Positions 28,876 to 40,360 of a stretch of 63,113 bases of DNA are shown one piece after another; positions within the stretch are counted from its first letter, which is position 1; the number at the start of each line of letters is the position of its first letter. Under the pieces are notes generated by a model, which did no database searches, was not told the DNA's origin, and saw nothing but the letters and a program-made list of their open reading frames with translations. Source of the stretch: a gamma proteobacterium symbiont of Taylorina sp. (lineage in GTDB: Bacteria; Pseudomonadota; Gammaproteobacteria; GRL18). Location: contig JAHXIV010000001.1 in assembly GCA_025655455.1 (NCBI GenBank), positions 1 through 63,113 of the forward strand, written 5' to 3'. The translations under genes were made by a program, and so were the position numbers.

Positions 28876-30669
28876 ATGGCAACAACAACAGCAAAAAATA
28901 ATAGTCAGATACAAGCATACAGGATTAATTTTATTTATTTAATTCTGGCTATGGTTGTGTGTGCTCTTGTTTGGCGCGTGCTTGATCTGCAGGTATTTAA
29001 TAAAGATTTTCTAAAAGGTCAGGGTAATGCCAGGGTTTTAAGACAGTTGGAAGTGACTGCAAATCGAGGAATGATTACAGATAGAAATGGTTATCCACTT
29101 GCTATCAGTACACCTGTTTCATCCATTTGGATAAATCCAAAAGAGTTTAACCCCACCTCAGAACTAAAATATGAGCAAATTTATCAACTGGCCAAATTAT
29201 TAAAGTTGGATAGTCAGTCTCTTAAAGATAAAATTAAAAAACGTTCCAGTAAAGAATTTGTCTATATAAAACGCAGAATTGCTCCGGAACTGGCGCAACG
29301 AGTTATGGATCTATCCATCAAAGGTGTTCACACACAGCGTGAATATCGTCGTTATTATCCGGATGGTGAAATTTTTGGCCATGTACTGGGTTTTACTGAT
29401 GTTGATGATAATGGTCAGGAAGGTATGGAGCTGGCTTATAATGACTGGCTGAGTGGTGAATCAGGCAGCAAACGGGTGGTAAAAGATAGACTGGGAAGAA
29501 TTATCGCGATTGAAGAGCAGATTAGTTCTCCTCAGCCCGGTAAAACTTTGAGTCTCAGCCTTGATCGTCGTATTCAGTATCTGGCCTATAAAAGCTTGCA
29601 GAAAGCAGTGCAGCAGCATAAAGCAAAATCTGGTTCAATTGTTGTATTAGATATAGAAACCGGTGAAGTGGTTGCCATGGCCAATCAACCCGGCTTTAAT
29701 CCTAATAGATTACCGGATAGAAAATCCAGGCTGTATCGTAATCGGGCCATCACTGATTTATTTGAGCCGGGTTCAACGATGAAACCTATTTCAATTGCGG
29801 CGGCACTGAATAGTGGACTTTATAGTCCGGGAACTCAAATTGAAACCGGTGACGGCTGGTTCATGATTGGGCGTAAAACAATTAAAGATACTCATGCTAA
29901 TGGCACAATTGATGTTGCAACGGTATTACAAAAATCCAGTAATGTAGGGACTGCGAAAATTGCCTTGTCTTTACCAAAATCAATGCTGTGGGATACCTAT
30001 TATAGCTTTGGCTTTGGCAGTGACACGGGAAGTGGATTCCCGGGGGAATCAGCAGGTCGTCTGCAACGCCCGAGACGTATTTCCAAAATTGAACAGGCGG
30101 TTATTTCTTTTGGTTACGGTATGTCGGTGACTAATCTGCAATTAGTGAATGCCTATAGCATTATTGCACGCAGCGGCAGGAAAAAAATAGTGACTTTTTT
30201 ATCAGAACCTGAAATTCAAGCAGATGAACAAAATACCGCTTTTAAACAATCTGATAGAAATCATTCAGGACATAAAACGATTCTATCTGCCCGTTCTCTT
30301 AAACAGGTGAGCACAATGATGGAAAGGGTGGTAAAACAAGGTGGCACTGCACCACAGGCAGCTGTTATGGGTTATAAGGTTGCAGGTAAAACAGGCACGG
30401 TGAAAAAAACCTCTCGAAGTGGTGGTTATACCAAGAAAAAATATAGTGCGGTATTTGCCGGCTTTGCTCCTGTAAATAAACCCAGATTGGCTATTGTTGT
30501 GATGATAGATGAACCTAATAATGGTGCCTATTATGGTGGTCTGGTTGCAGCTCCCGTTTTCTCTGATGTCATGTCCGGTGCATTAAGGCTGTTAAATATT
30601 GAGCCGGATGATATCAGTCAGCCTGATATCGTTTCACAAATAGAACAAAGTATCGGGAGGCAGGGATGA
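28876..30669 (+). CDS. ftsI: Peptidoglycan D,D-transpeptidase FtsI (PBP3)
   Basis: The 597-residue product is the septal class B penicillin-binding protein. It has one transmembrane helix (about residues 17-37), a dimerisation/pedestal domain with the ANRGMITDRNGYPLA segment and a transpeptidase domain with S300-T-M-K (GSTMK), S354-S-N and K505-T-G. It cross-links septal peptidoglycan with FtsW. Its end overlaps murE/F by 4 nt. Nothing in the sequence suggests altered beta-lactam susceptibility. Confidence 0.96.
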   Translation: MATTTAKNNSQIQAYRINFIYLILAMVVCALVWRVLDLQVFNKDFLKGQGNARVLRQLEVTANRGMITDRNGYPLAISTPVSSIWINPKEFNPTSELKYEQIYQLAKLLKLDSQSLKDKIKKRSSKEFVYIKRRIAPELAQRVMDLSIKGVHTQREYRRYYPDGEIFGHVLGFTDVDDNGQEGMELAYNDWLSGESGSKRVVKDRLGRIIAIEEQISSPQPGKTLSLSLDRRIQYLAYKSLQKAVQQHKAKSGSIVVLDIETGEVVAMANQPGFNPNRLPDRKSRLYRNRAITDLFEPGSTMKPISIAAALNSGLYSPGTQIETGDGWFMIGRKTIKDTHANGTIDVATVLQKSSNVGTAKIALSLPKSMLWDTYYSFGFGSDTGSGFPGESAGRLQRPRRISKIEQAVISFGYGMSVTNLQLVNAYSIIARSGRKKIVTFLSEPEIQADEQNTAFKQSDRNHSGHKTILSARSLKQVSTMMERVVKQGGTAPQAAVMGYKVAGKTGTVKKTSRSGGYTKKKYSAVFAGFAPVNKPRLAIVVMIDEPNNGAYYGGLVAAPVFSDVMSGALRLLNIEPDDISQPDIVSQIEQSIGRQG

Positions 30670-33600
30670 ATTTAATCTCACCCCCGGTGAACAATCTGGC
30701 CAAAAACAATCTTGGTCAGAAGGAAAAAAATCTTGACTTAAAAAACCATCTACAGACTCTGTTAGATGGTTTTGTTGATCTTAGTGAGGTCAAAAACTAC
30801 AAGCCAGTTTTCAAAGGGTTATCTTCTAATAGTAAGAAAATACATGAAGATTTTTTGTTTTTTGCCAGTGCAGGAAGTTTTGTCTATAGCGATGACAATA
30901 CTAAAAAATGGCCTCAGCATGGTATTGCCTATGCTGGAGATGCCATTAATCATGGTGCAATATTAATTGCCTGGGAACCTACAGAAGAATTAAAGGATAT
31001 GCCGGCTAGTTGTACTGTGAAAGGACGTGCTGAAGTGCCCTTGATCAGGATTGAATCCCTACATGAAAAAATAGGTGAAATTGCGGCCCGTTTTTATCAG
31101 CATCCCAGTCATGATATGGATGTTGTCGGCATTACAGGTACTAATGGTAAAACATCTATTGCACATTTTATTGCCCAGGTTGTGCATGAAGCCAATGATG
31201 AAAAAAAATGTGCTGTGATAGGCACTTTGGGTAATGGTTTCTACGGTGGGCTTGAAGAAGGTACGCATACTACACCGGATGCAGTGACACTGCAGACCAT
31301 GATGGCTGATTTTAGAGACAAACAGGCAAACATGGTGGTTATGGAAGTTTCATCTCATGCGCTGGCTCAAAGCCGTGTTAACGGGGTTGAATTTAATACG
31401 GCTGTTTTTTCAAATCTAAGCCGTGATCACCTCGATTATCATGGGGATATGGAGTGCTATGGTGGTGAAAAGTTAAAATTATTTAAATTTTCCTCGTTAA
31501 AAAATATTGTTATTAATTTAGATGATTCATTTTCAGATAAAATCTTTGCACAGCTGCAGATACAGAAAAATAAAAAAAATTATACTGTGGTGAGCTACTC
31601 AAAACAGGATAAAAAAGCAGATTATTATGCACACGATATAGTGATGAATGGAGAAGGTATTTCATTTAATTTATCGGTTGTGAATAACAAGCGTAATTAT
31701 TCAATTAATAATGGACTGCTGGGTGATTTTAATATTGATAATTGTTTAGCAAGTATTGCTGTATTACATCAGCATGATTATGAGCTGGATGATATTGCTG
31801 TTGCGATGTCAAAAATTACAACAGTGCCCGGTCGAATGGAAAAGGTTGCATCACAACCTTTGATTGTGATTGATTATGCACATACTCCGGATGCATTGGA
31901 GAAAGCACTGCTGGCACTTAAGCCGCATACAAAGGGGCAGCTTTATTGTTTGTTCGGTTGTGGTGGTGATCGTGATAAAGGCAAGCGTCCGCTAATGGCA
32001 AAAGTTGCCGAGCTGCAGGCAGATGTGGTTATGTTGACTTCGGATAATCCACGCACAGAAGCAGCGCAGCAGATTATTGCTGATTCTATGGCAGGTTTTA
32101 GAGTTAAGGACAAAGTTTTTATTGAGGTGGATAGAGAACAGGCAATAAGAAAAGTGGTTGAATCAGCTCAAGCAGATGATGTTATCTTAATTGCCGGAAA
32201 AGGTCATGAAAACTACCAGGATATACAGGGGCAGAAATTTCCCTTTAGTGATAAGTCCTGTGTCTTGTCTATGCTTGAAACTGGTAATAGCCTCAATTTA
32301 TCTCAGTTAGCTTCTGCATTGAAAATTAAGAACACACAATCTGCAGTTCAAAGTGTGCAATTTTCCAGTGTGAGCATTAATAGCAGAACACTGAAAAAAG
32401 GCGATCTGTTTGTTGCTATTAGAGGTGAAAACTTTGATGCACATGACTATATTGAACAAGCTGAAAAAAATGGTGCATGTGCTGTTATTGTTGAGAAAAA
32501 AGTGGCAACTGAGCTGCCACTGCTTTGTGTCAAAGATTCGCGTTTGGCATTAGGCCAAATTGCATTGCTATGGCGTTTAAATTTTTCTCTGCCAGTGATC
32601 GCTGTTACAGGAAGTTGCGGCAAGACCACGGTAAAAGAAATGACGGCAGCCATTTTGAGAAATGCTTTTTATGAAGTTCAGGGAGAGGATTCCAGTGGAG
32701 CAGTATTAGCAACGCGGGGTAATCTTAATAATGATATCGGTGTGCCTTTAACACTGCTTGAATTAAATAAAAAACATCAGGCAGCAGTGATTGAGCTGGG
32801 TGCAAACCATATAGGTGAAATTGAACATCTGGTTAAATTGGTACAACCTGATGTGGCATTAATAACCAATGCAGCTCATGCGCATATAGAGGGCTTTGGT
32901 TCCATTGCGGGAGTGGCACAAGCCAAGTCTGAGATTTATGGTGGTTTGAGAAATAATGGTACAGCAATTATTAATGCCGATGATGATTTTGCCGCTGAGT
33001 GGATAAAATGTAATCAACAGGCAATAGCAGATAAACGTATCAGGCTGATGACTTTTGGCCTGAGAACAGCAGCAGATGTGAGTGCTGACTATCAGCAAAC
33101 AGAAGATGGTGTTGAGTTGCTTATAAAAACACCGATAGGAAATCAGTCTGTTATTTTACAGCAATATGGACAGCATAATATTTATAATGCATTGGCAGCG
33201 GCAGCAGCGGCAATCTCAGCAGGCTGCAGTTTATTAGATGTTAAGCTGGGTTTAGAGAGCTTTACTGAAGTTTCAGGTCGATTTGAGCGTAAAGAAGGGT
33301 TCAATGGTTTAGTTGTTTTTGATGATACCTACAATGCTAACCCCGGATCAGTCAAAGCAGGTATAGAGGCTTTGAAACAAGTTGCTGCCGGGACAAACAA
33401 AAGTGAAAAGGAAGGTCAGTTGGTATTAATTCTGGGTGATATGGGAGAGCTGGGTGAAGAATCAAAACAGCTTCACTATCAACTGGGTATTGATATTGCC
33501 GATCTGGGCATTCAGCAGTTGTTAACAGTAGGTGAAAATAGTCAGAAAACTTATCAGGCATATTGTGCTCAAATAGAGCACTTAAAGAAAGAAAATGCGA

Positions 33601-33782
33601 TGGCCGAACACTTTTCAGCTAAAAAAGAATTAGTGAAAAATATAGAAAACAGGTTCACTGATGGTGATATGGTTTTGGTTAAGGGATCCAGAAGTATGAA
33701 AATGGAAGAAATTGTTACTGCCTTGATGAATGTGGCTGATATTGGTGCTGTAGTTGAAAGTTCTGTTATGGAGAAAGTCTGA
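30666..33782 (+). CDS. murE/murF: Fused MurE-MurF ligase
   Basis: A single 1038-residue frame encodes two consecutive cytoplasmic ligases. Residues 1 to about 530 are MurE, which adds meso-diaminopimelate: ATP loop [16 protein letters not shown], the TTPDAVTLQ segment and the DNPR motif ([10 protein letters not shown]) that selects diaminopimelate. Residues from about 540 are MurF, which adds D-Ala-D-Ala: [38 protein letters not shown] linker near 530-545 joins them. There is no internal stop. It overlaps ftsI by 4 nt and precedes mraY by 2 nt. Such fusions are known in some betaproteobacteria and other bacteria. Confidence 0.95.
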   Translation: MNLISPPVNNLAKNNLGQKEKNLDLKNHLQTLLDGFVDLSEVKNYKPVFKGLSSNSKKIHEDFLFFASAGSFVYSDDNTKKWPQHGIAYAGDAINHGAILIAWEPTEELKDMPASCTVKGRAEVPLIRIESLHEKIGEIAARFYQHPSHDMDVVGITGTNGKTSIAHFIAQVVHEANDEKKCAVIGTLGNGFYGGLEEGTHTTPDAVTLQTMMADFRDKQANMVVMEVSSHALAQSRVNGVEFNTAVFSNLSRDHLDYHGDMECYGGEKLKLFKFSSLKNIVINLDDSFSDKIFAQLQIQKNKKNYTVVSYSKQDKKADYYAHDIVMNGEGISFNLSVVNNKRNYSINNGLLGDFNIDNCLASIAVLHQHDYELDDIAVAMSKITTVPGRMEKVASQPLIVIDYAHTPDALEKALLALKPHTKGQLYCLFGCGGDRDKGKRPLMAKVAELQADVVMLTSDNPRTEAAQQIIADSMAGFRVKDKVFIEVDREQAIRKVVESAQADDVILIAGKGHENYQDIQGQKFPFSDKSCVLSMLETGNSLNLSQLASALKIKNTQSAVQSVQFSSVSINSRTLKKGDLFVAIRGENFDAHDYIEQAEKNGACAVIVEKKVATELPLLCVKDSRLALGQIALLWRLNFSLPVIAVTGSCGKTTVKEMTAAILRNAFYEVQGEDSSGAVLATRGNLNNDIGVPLTLLELNKKHQAAVIELGANHIGEIEHLVKLVQPDVALITNAAHAHIEGFGSIAGVAQAKSEIYGGLRNNGTAIINADDDFAAEWIKCNQQAIADKRIRLMTFGLRTAADVSADYQQTEDGVELLIKTPIGNQSVILQQYGQHNIYNALAAAAAAISAGCSLLDVKLGLESFTEVSGRFERKEGFNGLVVFDDTYNANPGSVKAGIEALKQVAAGTNKSEKEGQLVLILGDMGELGEESKQLHYQLGIDIADLGIQQLLTVGENSQKTYQAYCAQIEHLKKENAMAEHFSAKKELVKNIENRFTDGDMVLVKGSRSMKMEEIVTALMNVADIGAVVESSVMEKV

Positions 33783-33784
33783 TA

Positions 33785-34867
33785 ATGTTACTCGCTCTGA
33801 CTGAATACCTGGCACAGTTTTATAGTGCATTTAATGTTTTTTCCTATTTAACGATGCGCGCGATACTCGGGATTCTAACGGCATTATCAATAGCCTTACT
33901 TGTAGGGCCTTTTTTTATTAAAAAATTAAGTATTAAACAAATGGGACAGGTGGTTAGAGATGACGGTCCGGAAAGTCATTTCAGTAAGGCGGGTACACCC
34001 ACTATGGGCGGTGCTCTTATTTTAGTTGCGATTGCAGTGAGCACTCTACTCTGGGGTGACTTAAGTAACCGCTATGTCTGGGTTGTTTTAATTGTGACGC
34101 TGTTGTTTGGAGTGGTTGGCTGGGTTGATGACTATAAAAAAATTGTCCATCAGGATACAAAAGGTCTTATTGCAAAATATAAATATTTTTGGCAGAGCCT
34201 GGTTGGTTTTGGTGCGGCTGTTTATTTATACAGTACGGCACAAACAGAATATGAAACCCTTTTATTGATCCCTTATATGAAGGATGTTTTTATTGATCTG
34301 GGTCCGTTTTATATTTTACTGACTTATCTGGTGATCGTGGGGAGCAGTAATGCGGTCAATTTAACCGATGGGCTGGATGGTCTGGCTATTATGCCGACAG
34401 TCATGGTGGCGGGTGCCTTTGGTATCTTTGCCTATTTAACGGGTAATTCTAATTTCTCTGCCTATCTGGGAATTCCTTATATACAGGGTGTTGGTGAAAT
34501 TGTTGTCATTTGTGCTGCTATTGTTGGAGCTGGTCTGGGTTTTTTATGGTTTAACACTTATCCTGCACAGGTGTTTATGGGGGATGTTGGTGCACTGGCT
34601 CTGGGAGCCAGTCTGGGTATTATTGCTGTGGTTGTGAGACAAGAAATTGTTTTATTTATTATGGGTGGTGTTTTTGTTATGGAGACGGTATCAGTGATAT
34701 TGCAGGTTGGCTCCTACAAATTAACAGGGCGCAGGATTTTTAGAATGGCGCCGATACATCATCATTTTGAATTGAAAGGCTGGCCTGAACCCAGAGTGAT
34801 TGTGCGTTTTTGGATTATTACAGTGATTTTGGTATTGATTGGCTTAGCTTCATTGAAGATACGCTAG
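33785..34867 (+). CDS. mraY: Phospho-MurNAc-pentapeptide transferase MraY
   Basis: The 360-residue product is a ten-helix inner-membrane enzyme that makes lipid I from UDP-MurNAc-pentapeptide and undecaprenyl phosphate. Signatures are [21 protein letters not shown], the catalytic [14 protein letters not shown] and the C-terminal [17 protein letters not shown]. It starts 2 nt after murE/F. It is followed by a 133-nt gap containing a large palindrome before murD. Confidence 0.97.
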   Translation: MLLALTEYLAQFYSAFNVFSYLTMRAILGILTALSIALLVGPFFIKKLSIKQMGQVVRDDGPESHFSKAGTPTMGGALILVAIAVSTLLWGDLSNRYVWVVLIVTLLFGVVGWVDDYKKIVHQDTKGLIAKYKYFWQSLVGFGAAVYLYSTAQTEYETLLLIPYMKDVFIDLGPFYILLTYLVIVGSSNAVNLTDGLDGLAIMPTVMVAGAFGIFAYLTGNSNFSAYLGIPYIQGVGEIVVICAAIVGAGLGFLWFNTYPAQVFMGDVGALALGASLGIIAVVVRQEIVLFIMGGVFVMETVSVILQVGSYKLTGRRIFRMAPIHHHFELKGWPEPRVIVRFWIITVILVLIGLASLKIR

Positions 34868-34900
34868 TTTTTAGGACTTAGGTTTGAATAATATTCGAGC

Positions 34901-34979
34901 CTTGTGGTTACTCGTTTTTCAGATTTTGAAAACTCGCTGCGCTCGGATAGTTAATGTCTGAAAGACGAGTAACCATAAG
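34901..34979. repeat. Large inverted repeat between mraY and murD
   Basis: The arms 34901-34923 and 34957-34979 pair over 23 bp with two G-T-type mismatches (TGGTTACTCGT with ACGAGTAACCA at the core). The loop (34924-34956) contains CTCGCTGCGCTCGG, a smaller inverted repeat. It differs from the GGAGYCAAAT family. Within an otherwise tight cluster it looks like an inserted miniature element or an mRNA-processing hairpin. Confidence 0.7.
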
Positions 34980-35000
34980 ACTTGATAATAAGAAAAAGAA

Positions 35001-36434
35001 ATGAAAAAAGAATTGAGACAAAACAAATTTTTTGATTTTACTATGCGGACATTGATTGTCGGGATGGGAAACACCGGTTTGTCTTGTGCACGATTTTTAA
35101 AGAAGAATAATTGTTCATTTGCTTTTGCTGACAGTCGCAGTAATGTGTTGTTAATTGCCAGTACAAGAAAAGAATTTTCTCAGACTGATTATATTTTGGG
35201 TGAGTTTGACCTTGATGTATTTGGACAATATCAACAAATTATTGTCAGTCCGGGGGTTTCTATTAGAAATGACTTGTTCAGGCAATTGCAAATAAATGGC
35301 TGTTATATTCTGGGTGATATAGAATTATTTGCACAGGTGGTTGATAAGCCGGTTATTGCCATTACCGGTTCCAATGGGAAAAGCACGGTGACTACACTGG
35401 TTGAGAAAATTGCCAATCATTGCGCTATAAAAACTATTGCCGGTGGAAACCTGGGTCTGCCAGCTTTGGATATGCTGGAAACAGAAAGTGATTTATATAT
35501 TCTGGAATTATCCAGTTTTCAGCTGGAGACCACAATGAGTTTGCAGACACTGTCAGCCACTGTATTAAATGTAAGTGAAGACCATATGGATCGCTATGAC
35601 GATCTGGAAGATTACAGGAAAGTAAAAGAAACTATTTACCATAATACAGCAACAGCTGTAGTGAATCAGGCTGAAAAAATAACCCTTGAACAGGTTGTTG
35701 CATCGCAGTCAGATGAAAATTATTCAATCATCCTGTTTGGAGAATTACAGCCTGAAAGCCATCTATGTAATGACAAGGATTATGCTCTGGCTTATGTGGA
35801 TAATGAATTGTTCTTAATGAAAGGCCGACAGAAAATTATTGCATCGAGTGAGCTGAAACTAAAATCTAAATTTAATTATGTGAATGTTCTGGCAGCATTA
35901 GCTTTACTGGAACCTCTAAAACTGGACAAAGAAAAGCAGATTGAGGCGATAATAAAATTCACAGGACTTGAGCATCGCTGTGAGTGGGTAGCAGAAATTA
36001 ATAATGTGCAGTTTTACAATGATTCAAAAGGAACAAATACTGGGGCGACTATTGCTGCAATTGAGGGATTTGATGATGCTTTAAAAGTTGAAAAAACAAC
36101 AATTTTGATTGCCGGTGGTGTGGGTAAAGATGCAGATTTTACTGGTCTGGCTTATGTGATAAAGACAAAAATAAAATCAACCGTTTTACTGGGAACTGAT
36201 GCCAATATCATTAAAGATTGTGCTCTGCAGGCGGGTGCTGAGAATGATAGTTTATATTCAGTTGCTTCAATGCAGGAAGCGGTATTAACTGCTCAACAAG
36301 TAGCTGAGCCAGGTGATGTGGTGTTATTTTCTCCTGCTTGTGCCAGTTTTGATATGTATCAAAATTATCAGCAGCGTGGTGATGATTTTAAAGAAAAAGT
36401 TATGCAGGCAAAGGTATTAAAAAATGTCAGCTGA
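35001..36434 (+). CDS. murD: UDP-N-acetylmuramoyl-L-alanine:D-glutamate ligase MurD
   Basis: The 477-residue product adds D-glutamate to UDP-MurNAc-L-Ala in the cytoplasm. Domains: an N-terminal UDP-binding Rossmann-like fold (TLIVGMGNTGLSCARFL), the ATP loop VIAITGSNGKSTVTTLV and the C-terminal domain with HRCEWVAEINNVQFYNDSKG. The first 14 residues precede the family-typical start; ATG at 35043 (MRTLIVGMG) is an alternative. The end overlaps ftsW by 11 nt. Confidence 0.95.
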   Translation: MKKELRQNKFFDFTMRTLIVGMGNTGLSCARFLKKNNCSFAFADSRSNVLLIASTRKEFSQTDYILGEFDLDVFGQYQQIIVSPGVSIRNDLFRQLQINGCYILGDIELFAQVVDKPVIAITGSNGKSTVTTLVEKIANHCAIKTIAGGNLGLPALDMLETESDLYILELSSFQLETTMSLQTLSATVLNVSEDHMDRYDDLEDYRKVKETIYHNTATAVVNQAEKITLEQVVASQSDENYSIILFGELQPESHLCNDKDYALAYVDNELFLMKGRQKIIASSELKLKSKFNYVNVLAALALLEPLKLDKEKQIEAIIKFTGLEHRCEWVAEINNVQFYNDSKGTNTGATIAAIEGFDDALKVEKTTILIAGGVGKDADFTGLAYVIKTKIKSTVLLGTDANIIKDCALQAGAENDSLYSVASMQEAVLTAQQVAEPGDVVLFSPACASFDMYQNYQQRGDDFKEKVMQAKVLKNVS

Positions 36435-37683
36435 ACTTGCAATTGATTTTACTTCAGGTGAAGGCAGACAGAGTTCTCTCTCTAAAAAGTCAGATATCCA
36501 GTCCTCTGATGCTAAAGGAAAGTGGTTATTTGACCCCTGGATTATATTATTGACAATCAGCATTATTGCCCTGGGTATCACTATGGTGGGGTCAGCTTCT
36601 ATTTCAATTGCTGAGAGAAATAACGGAGAGCCGTTTTATTATTTATATCGCCAGCTGATTGCAACAGGACTGGGACTTTTTATTGGTGCTATTGTTTTGA
36701 TGATACCAGTGAAACTATGGGAAAGAACAGGTCTAATTATATTATTTCTGGGACTATTTTTATTGATTATGGTGCTGATCCCTGGAGTTGGACGTGAAGT
36801 TAACGGTAGTGCACGCTGGATACCTTTGGGTGGTTTTAATATACAAGTATCTGAGCTGATGAAGCTGGCAATGATTATTTATCTGTCAGGTTATCTGGTC
36901 AGACATGATGATTCAGTTAAAACAACCATGAAGGGTTTCTTTTTTCCAATGCTTATTTTGACTTTAGTGGCTATATTGCTGCTCATGGAACCTGATTTAG
37001 GGGCAACCGTAGTTATTTGTACAACGGCTTTAGGGATGCTGTTTCTAGGCGGTGTTCGTCTCTGGCAGTTTGCGATACTGATTATGTTAATGAGTGTGGC
37101 GGTTTATTTACTGATTGTATTTGAACCTTATCGTCTGGTACGACTACAGTCTTTTATGAATCCATGGGCGGATCCGTTTAATAGCGGCTTTCAGCTGACT
37201 CAGTCATTGATTGCTTTTGGTCGTGGTGAGTTATTTGGGGTTGGTTTGGGAAATAGCATACAAAAACTGTTCTATTTACCGGAAGCTCATACTGATTTCT
37301 TATTTGCTGTGCTGGCTGAAGAATTGGGTGGTATAGGAGCAATCAGTGTAATAGCTTTGTTTTCAGCTTTGGTGAGCCGTATTTTTTATCTGGCGAAAAG
37401 AGCTGACAGGCTTAAACAGACTTTTTCAGCCTATATGATGTTTGGTCTTGCAATCTGGATAGGATTGCAGGCCTTTGTCAATATAGCGGTTAATATGGGG
37501 GTGTTGCCAACCAAGGGATTGACGCTGCCGTTAATGAGTTACGGTGGCAGTAGTATGATGGTGATGTGTATTGTGATTGCATTGATATTACGTGCGGAAC
37601 ATGAGACTCGTTTTAAATACCCTTTATCCAGTGTTTTTTTTGAAAACTTTGAATTTTTAAAAAAAGATAGAGGAACAGCCTGA
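36424..37683 (+). CDS. ftsW: Septal peptidoglycan glycosyltransferase FtsW
   Basis: The 419-residue product is a SEDS-family polytopic membrane protein that polymerises glycan from lipid II at the septum, paired with FtsI. Visible signatures are WIPLGGFNIQVSELMKLAMI, PEAHTDFLFAVLAEELGGIG and the C-terminal LPLMSYGGSSMMVMC. The N-terminal 35 residues form a polar cytoplasmic extension. It overlaps murD by 11 nt and shares one base with the murG start. Confidence 0.97.
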   Translation: MSAELAIDFTSGEGRQSSLSKKSDIQSSDAKGKWLFDPWIILLTISIIALGITMVGSASISIAERNNGEPFYYLYRQLIATGLGLFIGAIVLMIPVKLWERTGLIILFLGLFLLIMVLIPGVGREVNGSARWIPLGGFNIQVSELMKLAMIIYLSGYLVRHDDSVKTTMKGFFFPMLILTLVAILLLMEPDLGATVVICTTALGMLFLGGVRLWQFAILIMLMSVAVYLLIVFEPYRLVRLQSFMNPWADPFNSGFQLTQSLIAFGRGELFGVGLGNSIQKLFYLPEAHTDFLFAVLAEELGGIGAISVIALFSALVSRIFYLAKRADRLKQTFSAYMMFGLAIWIGLQAFVNIAVNMGVLPTKGLTLPLMSYGGSSMMVMCIVIALILRAEHETRFKYPLSSVFFENFEFLKKDRGTA

Positions 37684-38882
37684 TGAAAAATGTACTAATA
37701 ATGGCTGGTGGAACCGGGGGACATATTTTTCCTGCTTTAGCTGTGGCTGATTTATTGCAGAAAAAGGGAGCCAGTGTTGAGTGGCTTGGCACAGAGAAAG
37801 GTCTTGAGTCAAGATTGGTGCCTGAACATAATTACCCGATTAATATGATTGATATTGGTGGCTTAAGAGGTAAGGGTATTATAACGCTGCTGTTATTACC
37901 TTTTAAGTTAATTAAAGCTGTGATGCAGACCTTAAAGGTTTATCAACGGATAAAGCCTGATGTTGTGCTTGGTATGGGGGGCTTTGTGACTGGCCCGGGT
38001 GGTCTGGTGGCCTGGTTGTTAGGAAAGCCGCTGCTAATACATGAGCAAAATGCCATAGCAGGTTTAACCAATAAGATTTTATACCGTTTGAGCAAAAAGG
38101 TATTTTCTGCTTTTCCAGGTGCATTTTCTGAGACCTGTAATAAAGAAAAGTTAAGTGTGATTGGTAATCCAGTGAGAAAAGAGATAATCAATATAATTGA
38201 TCCTCAAGCATATTATGATGATAAATGGTTTCAGACTGATCAGCCTGGCATAGAAAATAACAGCAGGAATGAACTGAATATTTTGATAGTGGGCGGTAGT
38301 CTCGGTGCGGTGGCTTTAAATGAAACAGTGCCGCAGGCACTTAAATTAATTAATGATAATGGGCTGCTAAGCAGTAGTCACTCAGATTCAAAACAAAATG
38401 ACTTCAGTGCTATTAATGTATGTCATCAATGTGGAGAGAAAAATTTAGATCGGACACTGGAAAACTATCATGTTTTAAAGCAGCAATCTGATTCTGGAAC
38501 GGGACAGTTTGACAGTAAAATTGATGTACAGATTATGGCTTTTATTAGTGATATGGCGGCCAGCTATCAGTGGGCTGATTTAGTTATTTGCCGATCAGGC
38601 GCTTTAACTATCAGTGAAATTGCAGCAGCAGGAGTGGCTTCACTACTAGTGCCATTTCCATATGCAGTGGATGATCATCAGACGGCTAATGCACAATATT
38701 TAGCCAATGAAGGAGCGGCTTATCTCGTACAGCAAAAGGATTTGAGTAAAGAAAAATTAGCAGAAATAATTAATAGTCTGGATAAAAAAACAATTTTAGA
38801 TATGGCATGCAAGGCACGTGAACTTTCAATTAATAATGCAGCAGAAGTGGTTGCTGAACAATGTTTGCAATTGGCAGGATGA
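37683..38882 (+). CDS. murG: Lipid II synthase MurG
   Basis: The 399-residue product adds GlcNAc to lipid I on the cytoplasmic membrane face. Motifs include [19 protein letters not shown] (first G loop), [29 protein letters not shown] and the C-domain [14 protein letters not shown]. It is about 44 residues longer than E. coli MurG, mainly through polar insertions after [18 protein letters not shown] (roughly residues 220-275). The start shares a base with the ftsW stop (TGATGA). Confidence 0.96.
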   Translation: MKNVLIMAGGTGGHIFPALAVADLLQKKGASVEWLGTEKGLESRLVPEHNYPINMIDIGGLRGKGIITLLLLPFKLIKAVMQTLKVYQRIKPDVVLGMGGFVTGPGGLVAWLLGKPLLIHEQNAIAGLTNKILYRLSKKVFSAFPGAFSETCNKEKLSVIGNPVRKEIINIIDPQAYYDDKWFQTDQPGIENNSRNELNILIVGGSLGAVALNETVPQALKLINDNGLLSSSHSDSKQNDFSAINVCHQCGEKNLDRTLENYHVLKQQSDSGTGQFDSKIDVQIMAFISDMAASYQWADLVICRSGALTISEIAAAGVASLLVPFPYAVDDHQTANAQYLANEGAAYLVQQKDLSKEKLAEIINSLDKKTILDMACKARELSINNAAEVVAEQCLQLAG

Positions 38883-38887
38883 GAAAC

Positions 38888-40360
38888 ATGGATAATACCA
38901 ATCATCAGGATAAAATAATGGATCATGATGCTCTGTCTATGGGACGTATCGAACATATCTATTTTGTCGGTATTGGTGGTGTGGGTATGAGTGGTATTGC
39001 TGAAGTGTTACTGAATATGGGATATCAGGTTTCAGGTTCAGATATACAAAATAGCAAAGTCACTGAACATTTGAAAAAAGTGGGAGCTACTATATTTCAG
39101 GGGCATCAGGCTAATCAGATAGAAAATGCTCATGTGGTGGTGACTTCTACTGCAGTGAGCGTGGATAATCCGGAAGTATTACATGCCAGAGAGCTAAGAA
39201 TTCCGATTATTCCCCGCGCGGAAATGTTAGCCGAATTGATGCGTTTTCGATATGGTATTGCGATTGCCGGAACACATGGAAAAACAACGACAACCAGTCT
39301 GGTTGCCAGTATTTTAGCAGAAGGCGGCATGGATCCAACTTTTGTAATTGGTGGTAAGCTGATTAGTGCAGGAACCAATGCTAAATTGGGCGCCAGCAAA
39401 TATCTGGTGGCAGAAGCAGATGAGAGTGATGCCTCATTTTTGCATTTACAACCGATGATCTCAGTAGTGACCAATATTGAAGCTGATCATATGGATACAT
39501 ATGGTGGAGATTTTGAAAAATTAAAGTCAACATTTAATGAATTTCTGCATCAATTACCATTTTATGGGCTGGCCGTTTTATGTATTGATGATGAGGTCGT
39601 CGCTGAACTGGTGGAGAAAATCAGCAAGCCGGTTAGAACTTATGCTCTGAATAATAATGATGCTGATATCCAGGCATATAATATTCGGCAAAAACTGAAT
39701 CAGACGTTCTTTACTGTCTCGCGTAAAGATGCTGCAGGGACGCATCAGGATTGTCTGGATGTTACATTAAATTTACCGGGTTTACATAATGTACAAAATG
39801 CATTGGCCGCAATTACTGTTGCCAGTGAGTTAGGTGTAGAAAAGACAAAAATTGTTCAGGCTCTGGCCAAATTTGAAGGTATTGGACGACGTTTTCAAAT
39901 GTATGGTGAACTCAGCCTGAACGGTCAAAAAGCCTTGTTGATTGATGATTATGGACATCATCCAACAGAAGTGGAAGCAACCATCAAAGCCATTCGCAGC
40001 GGTTGGCCGGAAAAACGCCTGGTGGTTTTGTTTCAACCCCATCGTTATTCAAGGACACGGGATCTCTTTGAAGATTTTGTACATGTTTTGAGTCAGGTTG
40101 ATCAATTGATTCTGCTGGAAGTTTATTCAGCGGGAGAAGATGTTATCAGTGGAGCAGATTCACGGGCACTGAGTCGTTCCATCAGAAATAGAGGGAAAGT
40201 TGACCCGGTTTTTATTGAGCAGCATGATGAAATTAATGATGTCATATCAGGCATGATAAAACAGGATGATATTCTACTGACAATGGGAGCAGGTAACGTC
40301 GGTGCTATTGGTGCAGATATTTATGAGTCATTTAAAACGGGTTCAAAAAATGCGTCCTGA
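38888..40360 (+). CDS. murC: UDP-N-acetylmuramate:L-alanine ligase MurC
   Basis: The product, 490 residues from this start, adds L-alanine to UDP-MurNAc. It has the UDP-binding segment [20 protein letters not shown], the ATP loop [18 protein letters not shown], the [10 protein letters not shown] segment and the [14 protein letters not shown] segment. Three in-frame starts occur (38861, 38879, 38888); AGGA at 38876-38879 is 8 nt from 38888, so I choose that one. It begins 5 nt after murG and overlaps murB by 11 nt. Confidence 0.94.
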   Translation: MDNTNHQDKIMDHDALSMGRIEHIYFVGIGGVGMSGIAEVLLNMGYQVSGSDIQNSKVTEHLKKVGATIFQGHQANQIENAHVVVTSTAVSVDNPEVLHARELRIPIIPRAEMLAELMRFRYGIAIAGTHGKTTTTSLVASILAEGGMDPTFVIGGKLISAGTNAKLGASKYLVAEADESDASFLHLQPMISVVTNIEADHMDTYGGDFEKLKSTFNEFLHQLPFYGLAVLCIDDEVVAELVEKISKPVRTYALNNNDADIQAYNIRQKLNQTFFTVSRKDAAGTHQDCLDVTLNLPGLHNVQNALAAITVASELGVEKTKIVQALAKFEGIGRRFQMYGELSLNGQKALLIDDYGHHPTEVEATIKAIRSGWPEKRLVVLFQPHRYSRTRDLFEDFVHVLSQVDQLILLEVYSAGEDVISGADSRALSRSIRNRGKVDPVFIEQHDEINDVISGMIKQDDILLTMGAGNVGAIGADIYESFKTGSKNAS

